Shown piece by piece: positions 59,505-64,000 of a stretch of 64,000 nucleotides of DNA. The notes below the pieces were generated by a model. That model saw nothing but the letters and a program-made list of their open reading frames with translations, was not told the origin of the DNA and did not search any database. A program made the position numbers and the translations under genes. The stretch lies in the NCBI GenBank assembly GCA_963814955.1, contig CAWFEX010000012.1, positions 186,001 to 250,000 of the forward strand. Direction: 5' to 3'. Numbering within the stretch: position 1 is the stretch's first letter; each line of letters opens with the position of its first letter. Source of the DNA: DATCJA01 sp963814955. Its GTDB lineage: Bacteria > Acidobacteriota > Vicinamibacteria > Vicinamibacterales > UBA2999.

Positions 59505-62500
59505 TCATGACGTTGCGATCGGCAGCGTGAGTGCCACGGTCGTTCCCTGATCCCGTTCGCTGACGACGCTGATCGTTCCGCCGTTCGCCTCAACATTGCG
59601 TTTGGCAATCGGCAGTCCGAGTCCGGTTCCTGTCGTCTTCGTGGAGAAATAGGGCTCGAACGCCCGCGCCAGCGCCTCGGCATCCATACCGACACCCGTG
59701 TCGCTCACCTGAATCTGCACCGAGGAATCAACGGCGCGGGCGACGATGCTGAGGGCGCCGTTGCCAGGCATTGCGTGCAGCGCGTTTTCGACGATGTTCA
59801 CAAGAGAGCGGGACACGAGCGTCCGATCGACGTAGACCGCCGGAAGGTCGCCCGGCACGTCAACGTCAAAGCGAATTCGATCTGAGAGGCCGGCCCGATA
59901 AGGGTCGACCGCCTCACGGATCAGTTCCGACACGCCGACCGAAGCCGGCCGCGCGGTCGGCGATGACGCGAAGCTCGAAAACTCCGACGCGATCTGCCGG
60001 AGCAGCCGTACCTGCGTGAGGATCGTGTTGACGCATTCGTCGAGCACGGCGCCGAGCGGGCGGCCGCGATCGCTGTGCACGCGGCGCAGATGTTCGGCGT
60101 TCAGCTGAATCGGGGTCAGCGGATTCTTGATTTCATGCGCCACCTGGCGTGCCATCTCGGCCCATGCCTCGAGCCGATGGGTGCGCTGCAGTTCCTTCTG
60201 CTGGCGCTGAAGTTCGCCGGCCATGCTGTTGAAGTCGTCGACCAGGCGCCGGAACTCGTCGGACGACCGCGCGACGATCCGCGCATCCAGGTCGCCGCGG
60301 GCGATCCTCCCCGTTGCGCGAGTCAGGCGATTCACGGGATCGGCGATGCGCTCGGCCAGCCAGTAGCCGATCGCGGCGCCGGCAAAAACGAACAGCAGAG
60401 CACCGAGCAGCACGCGTCGATCGAGCGTATCGATCTGGTCTTCGATCTGCAGCTCGCGCGAGGTCAGCGGCACCGTCAGCATGGCGTCCAGCTCACGCGT
60501 CGCAACCGACGTTCCGGCCACGAGGTAATTGAGGGTTCCAATCTGTTCCCGCACCACGCTGGCGGCGTCGTTCTGCAGCGCGAGCGCGCGGTATACCTCG
60601 GCGGGCGTGCGGGTCGGCAGGAGGCCCGAAGCGAACAGATTTCGTTCGCTGGTTGCCCTCAGTTGCGGGCCCACGAAGATGTTGACGTCCTGATCGATGA
60701 GGCGACTCACCCACACCATGAGGTTGTCGTCGACGCCAAGCCCCTGCGCGACGGCCCGCGGTGCGGCAAGGTCTTCGACGACGCGGCGGGCCGCGGACGC
60801 CGTTCGCACCGCCTCCTGTTCGACGTTGGCCCGCATCTGGTCGGCAACGTAGTTGCGGGTCGCCAGCGCGAGTGCCGCGACAGGCACGACCGTGGCGGCG
60901 ATGAAGGCCAGCAGCAGCTTGCGATAGAAACTTGCGCGAATTTCCCGCAGCAGCGCGCGAGCCGTGGTTCCGCGTCGACCGAACATGCCGAAAAGCGCGG
61001 TCGCGGCGAGTAAGAAAAGATAGGTGAGGAATGCGAGGACTGCAATTTCGGCGAGGTTGACCAGGTGATCCAGGAGCGACGCATCAGGAAAGCCGAGCGC
61101 ATAAATGCCGCCACGGTCATTGAGGATATAGACGCTGTAGTCAGTGCCGCCTTGCTGCAGCTCCGCCCAGATCGGCGCTCTCGACTGCTCGATCCGTGAA
61201 AAGACGACGTCATCCAAGGGCCACGCCGTGACGCCTGACGCATACAGGGGCGTGCGGCTCCAGCCGTAAACCGCGAATTCGACGTCGCGGCCCGACACGG
61301 CCTCACCTTGCGAGGGGTCGATCGGCCGCATGAGCTCGACATACGGACTCTGCGACACGATGAACGGCAGGTTGGCGTAGTCGGCGGGCATTGCGTGGAC
61401 GACGATCGATCCAGCAGGCTGGCCACTGGCGTCGCAGAGGGCGCGGCCCGCGTGCAGGATGCGGCGATCTTCGGCGAAGAATGGTGATACTTCCTCGAAG
61501 ATCGGCACCGCGCCCCATGTGCACATCTCCTCGTCGGAGCGCGGCACCGCAGTCAGATCGTCGGGAAGGTTGAACGCGAATCGGCTGATCAGGAGACCGT
61601 CCGGGCCGAACAGTTCCACCGAGGACGTGACGGGATACGACGCCAGCGACGTGATGCGCCACACCTGAAAGGCGCGGTCGGTGGGCGCTTCAGCGCCCGA
61701 CGCCGCGACAGGCGCGGTCACGAGTTCCGTGAGGCCCGGAAACGCATCGATTCGGTCGAGACTTTCCTGGAGAAGCTGTTGGACCGTCTGGCGATGATTG
61801 ACCGCTTGTGGCGCGAACCGTGTCTCGACCAGCTGCGCTTTGGCGGAGCGGGTGAGGTCGAACATCGACAGATAAAAAGCGAGAGCAGGAACCAGCAGAC
61901 CAAGGGTCATCATCGTGAGCCTGAAGGCCTGCGAGCCGTGCCGATAGCGGGCTTCGATCCGGCTCGCATACACGACCAGGGCGATGACGACTGCAAGCGC
62001 GACGAGAAGCGGGAACCCCTGTGCCGTCTGACTACCGGAACCGAGCTGCCATATGAGCAGGGGCAGCGCCCAGAATCCTATTGTGGCGACGCGCACCCGC
62101 AGGTCGGAGCGCGGCACCGACCATGGAACGAGAGCGGCTCGCAGAAAGAGCACACCACATCCGAGTGCCGTCGCGTGCCACACAATCAATCCGACCTGGA
62201 GTGCCAGTCTCGCGGTGCTCCATGGGTGCAGGGAGTAGTGCAGCAGATCGAGCGTGGTATTGGCGACCGTGTCCTGGAGGAAACGCTCGTATACGATGAG
62301 CAGGAACGCAACCGCGATGCCCGCACCAAGTTGTGTCATGGCGAACACGGCCATCTCGCGACCGGTCTTGACGCGGCGACGTCCCTGTCTGCTGGCGCTC
62401 GTCGGTCGCACACTCTCCTGGTTTTGCCGGGGAGGAGCGGACGCCGGCCAGAACGTGAGGCGCCACGCATCCAATGCGTACAGAAGCAGAGCCGCGAGGA

Positions 62501-63527
62501 CGCTGGCTGCAATCGCGGTCAGCAGAAAATCGAACGGCGATGTCAGCAGTGGCCGCAGTAGGGGCGACGCGTACTCGGTGCCCGAAAAGAGCGAGGCATC
62601 CGACCAATCGGCCGGCGACGCCACGCGCAGCACGAGCCGGCTCAGCACAATGGCGCCTGCCATGAGCGCCACCGCTGCCGCATAAGGCATCGTACGAGTC
62701 AACCGTCGTCGCCAGTCGAGAAGCGGACCGCAGAGCAGGGCGATGGAGATTGCCAGGGTCACAAGCGCCAGTGATCTTGACGCGCGGCGCCATCGATCGC
62801 GGGTCTGCGCCAGATCGGCCGCGTCGATCGATGCAGTGAGGAGGCGGCCTCCGGACGGCGCCTGCACGTCGAACGCCGAGGCATCGGGACGCGTCCGCGC
62901 GCCTTCGAATCGCAGCTCGATCGACACGGGTGCCACGCGGGTTCGATAACGGAAGGCGTCAGGGTCCGCAGACGGCGCCATCGCTTGATCGAGGGATCGC
63001 TCGGCGGCGATCGCACCCACGCGCTCTCCACCAGCCGTCATCACTGGAGTGACGTAGACAAGTCGAAGCCCGAGGGCCCCTCTCGCGAAAAACCACGCCT
63101 CGTCTCCCTGCAGGCGGTCGGCGGGCAACTCCGATGGCCGGCCGTCCCACGCCAGCGGCTGACCGTCGGTCCCGTAGGCGGTGAGCGCGTAATCGGCATC
63201 CTGGGCCTGGGCGAGCGCCGCGTCCGCCGCGGCAAACAGGCGGCGGGACGCGAGAAGATCGCCATTCTGGGCGGATGCAACCGTATCCGGATCTGCGAGA
63301 CCGAGACCCATCAGGCGGAGCGCCCGCGCCATCGTGTCGAACGATGTGCGCACACTGACCTGAACGCGGTCCCTTGCCGCCGATTCGTCGAAACCAAGAA
63401 CGGCAATCTCCGCAACTCGGCCGATCAGGAATACGGCGAAAGCGCAGCCCACGCCAACGACGACCAGAAGAAGCAGTCGCCGCGCGGGTGGAGGAGGCAT
63501 GGGGGTCGCCCGGTCCGGAAGCTGCAC
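59505..63527 (-). CDS. Very large NtrY-like membrane sensor histidine kinase (1340 aa)
   Basis: The N-terminal 850 residues contain many transmembrane helices (a first at 17-40, a block at 250-490, pairs at 530-590 and 840-860) separated by two large soluble sensor regions. A second sensor follows at about 890-1030, then a HAMP domain (WLAERIADPVNRLTRATGRI), the HisKA box AHEIKNPLTPIQLNAEHLRR with phospho-His at about 1131, and HATPase_c motifs NIVENALH, SDTGVGMD and GTGLGLPIAKR. The GTG at 63527 is 6 bases from a TACAAT box; ATG 63500 is also possible. No response regulator is adjacent. Confidence 0.88.
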   Translation of the reverse strand: MQLPDRATPMPPPPARRLLLLVVVGVGCAFAVFLIGRVAEIAVLGFDESAARDRVQVSVRTSFDTMARALRLMGLGLADPDTVASAQNGDLLASRRLFAAADAALAQAQDADYALTAYGTDGQPLAWDGRPSELPADRLQGDEAWFFARGALGLRLVYVTPVMTAGGERVGAIAAERSLDQAMAPSADPDAFRYRTRVAPVSIELRFEGARTRPDASAFDVQAPSGGRLLTASIDAADLAQTRDRWRRASRSLALVTLAISIALLCGPLLDWRRRLTRTMPYAAAVALMAGAIVLSRLVLRVASPADWSDASLFSGTEYASPLLRPLLTSPFDFLLTAIAASVLAALLLYALDAWRLTFWPASAPPRQNQESVRPTSASRQGRRRVKTGREMAVFAMTQLGAGIAVAFLLIVYERFLQDTVANTTLDLLHYSLHPWSTARLALQVGLIVWHATALGCGVLFLRAALVPWSVPRSDLRVRVATIGFWALPLLIWQLGSGSQTAQGFPLLVALAVVIALVVYASRIEARYRHGSQAFRLTMMTLGLLVPALAFYLSMFDLTRSAKAQLVETRFAPQAVNHRQTVQQLLQESLDRIDAFPGLTELVTAPVAASGAEAPTDRAFQVWRITSLASYPVTSSVELFGPDGLLISRFAFNLPDDLTAVPRSDEEMCTWGAVPIFEEVSPFFAEDRRILHAGRALCDASGQPAGSIVVHAMPADYANLPFIVSQSPYVELMRPIDPSQGEAVSGRDVEFAVYGWSRTPLYASGVTAWPLDDVVFSRIEQSRAPIWAELQQGGTDYSVYILNDRGGIYALGFPDASLLDHLVNLAEIAVLAFLTYLFLLAATALFGMFGRRGTTARALLREIRASFYRKLLLAFIAATVVPVAALALATRNYVADQMRANVEQEAVRTASAARRVVEDLAAPRAVAQGLGVDDNLMVWVSRLIDQDVNIFVGPQLRATSERNLFASGLLPTRTPAEVYRALALQNDAASVVREQIGTLNYLVAGTSVATRELDAMLTVPLTSRELQIEDQIDTLDRRVLLGALLFVFAGAAIGYWLAERIADPVNRLTRATGRIARGDLDARIVARSSDEFRRLVDDFNSMAGELQRQQKELQRTHRLEAWAEMARQVAHEIKNPLTPIQLNAEHLRRVHSDRGRPLGAVLDECVNTILTQVRLLRQIASEFSSFASSPTARPASVGVSELIREAVDPYRAGLSDRIRFDVDVPGDLPAVYVDRTLVSRSLVNIVENALHAMPGNGALSIVARAVDSSVQIQVSDTGVGMDAEALARAFEPYFSTKTTGTGLGLPIAKRNVEANGGTISVVSERDQGTTVALTLPIATS

Positions 63528-63533
63528 AATTTG

Positions 63534-63539
63534 ATTGTA
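63534..63539 (-). promoter_or_regulatory. Candidate -10 element (TACAAT) for the histidine kinase
   Basis: TACAAT on the minus strand is six bases before GTG 63527, a leaderless-type arrangement. Confidence 0.45.
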
Positions 63540-63651
63540 GGACTTCTCGACCGCCTCTCTATTTCGTCGCGGAGGGGTAATCGCCTGCCTCGATGCCGCA
63601 TCCCCTGGTTCGCATTGATGCTCGCGCGGCCTTCGGGAATCTCTCCGGCGC

Positions 63652-63657
63652 TACAAT
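63652..63657 (+). promoter_or_regulatory. Candidate -10 element (TACAAT) for the gene at 63670
   Basis: TACAAT lies 12 bases before ATG 63670. The intervening bases, GAAAGAGCCCCC, are too few for a standard leader. Confidence 0.45.
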
Positions 63658-63669
63658 GAAAGAGCCCCC

Positions 63670-64000
63670 ATGTCACGTTCCGTTCTGAAGGCCGCCGTGA
63701 AACGGGGGGCCCTTATCGCGGCGGCGAACTGGCCGGTCACACTGATCCAGGCCTCCGCCGACTCACTGTTCAAACTGCTTCTGGCCGCGCCGCTCATTGG
63801 GGGAGTGTTTTTGGTGGCGCTCGCCATCGGTGGAGAACCGAGCGCGATTATTTCGCTGGAATCGGGCGAGATGTTTGCCACCATCGCGACCGCACTGACG
63901 GCGCAGCCGATGGTGCTCGCAGCCTTCCTGCTCGCGCTTGCCGTCGTGGCGGTCGGAGGGTCGATTTTTGTTTTCCTGTTGAAAGCGGGGACGGTCGCGA
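63670..64000 (+). CDS. Membrane protein, N-terminal part (cut by window edge)
   Basis: The frame reads MSRSVLKAAVKRGALIAAAN, then WPVTLIQASADSLFKLLLAA, and is open to the window end. Two hydrophobic segments (about 38-57 and 85-107) suggest a polytopic protein. I do not recognise a family from these 110 residues. Confidence 0.65.
   Translation, partial: MSRSVLKAAVKRGALIAAANWPVTLIQASADSLFKLLLAAPLIGGVFLVALAIGGEPSAIISLESGEMFATIATALTAQPMVLAAFLLALAVVAVGGSIFVFLLKAGTVA

Overview
The window is a densely packed, high-GC chromosomal segment of a Gram-negative bacterium. It carries lipoproteins, a TolC/RND efflux system and outer-membrane proteins. The gene families, the translated palindromic repeats and the proteostasis gene order look most like Acidobacteriota, probably class Vicinamibacteria. 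That placement is inferred from content; no 16S gene is present.

Region by region. 1-2.2 kb (minus): rsmA/ksgA start, a small zincin, nth, a DUF3467 gene and lexA. The lexA promoter region carries two copies of a dyad element exactly 63 bp apart. 2.4-9 kb (plus): a secreted protein, recG, rsmD, coaD, an aspartate-type aminotransferase and a glcD-like oxidase, mostly overlapping. 9-12.4 kb: an ArnT-like glycosyltransferase, a CoA-binding protein, a CDGSH protein and a lipoprotein. 12.6-17.8 kb: ilvB, ilvN, ilvC and ilvD, the branched-chain amino acid pathway. 17.9-27.4 kb: an HtrA-type protease facing a seven-gene minus-strand heat-shock unit (hspR, dnaJ/cbpA, clpB, ftsH, a diadenylate-cyclase-like protein, a catalytically dead HtrA homologue and a truncated LuxR regulator). 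27.5-45 kb: terC, two secreted hydrolase/propeller proteins, a class A PBP, an RND efflux operon, an M48 protease and several envelope proteins. 45-52.8 kb: kup, acyP, apt, an accessory patch with two small zinc-ribbon paralogues and an integrase remnant beside tRNA-Arg(CCT), then a TPR protein and a peptide-binding lipoprotein. 52.8-64 kb: mutS, tsaB, rimI, a DUF465 gene, psd, pssA, a secreted protein, a very large NtrY-like histidine kinase and a partial membrane protein.

The most interesting part is 17.9-27.4 kb. One transcription unit controlled by a promoter with a HspR-type inverted repeat appears to join the classical chaperone/AAA+ genes to three proteins with a signalling look. These are a DAC-fold protein keeping DGA and GTRHLAA motifs, an HtrA fold with all three catalytic residues replaced, and a DNA-binding protein with a cut-down receiver. 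Next is the duplicated operator between lexA and a secreted-protein gene, in which the two copies differ by compensating changes in the arms.

Five indels break four genes between 32.6 and 46.1 kb (PBP, a beta-lactamase-fold gene, a DUF4214/EF-hand gene, and kup twice). They look like sequencing errors or recent lesions and should be checked against reads before any is called a pseudogene. Intergenic DNA is rich in short-period (7-9 bp) repeats, often as inverted arms. No gap between genes exceeds 300 bases.
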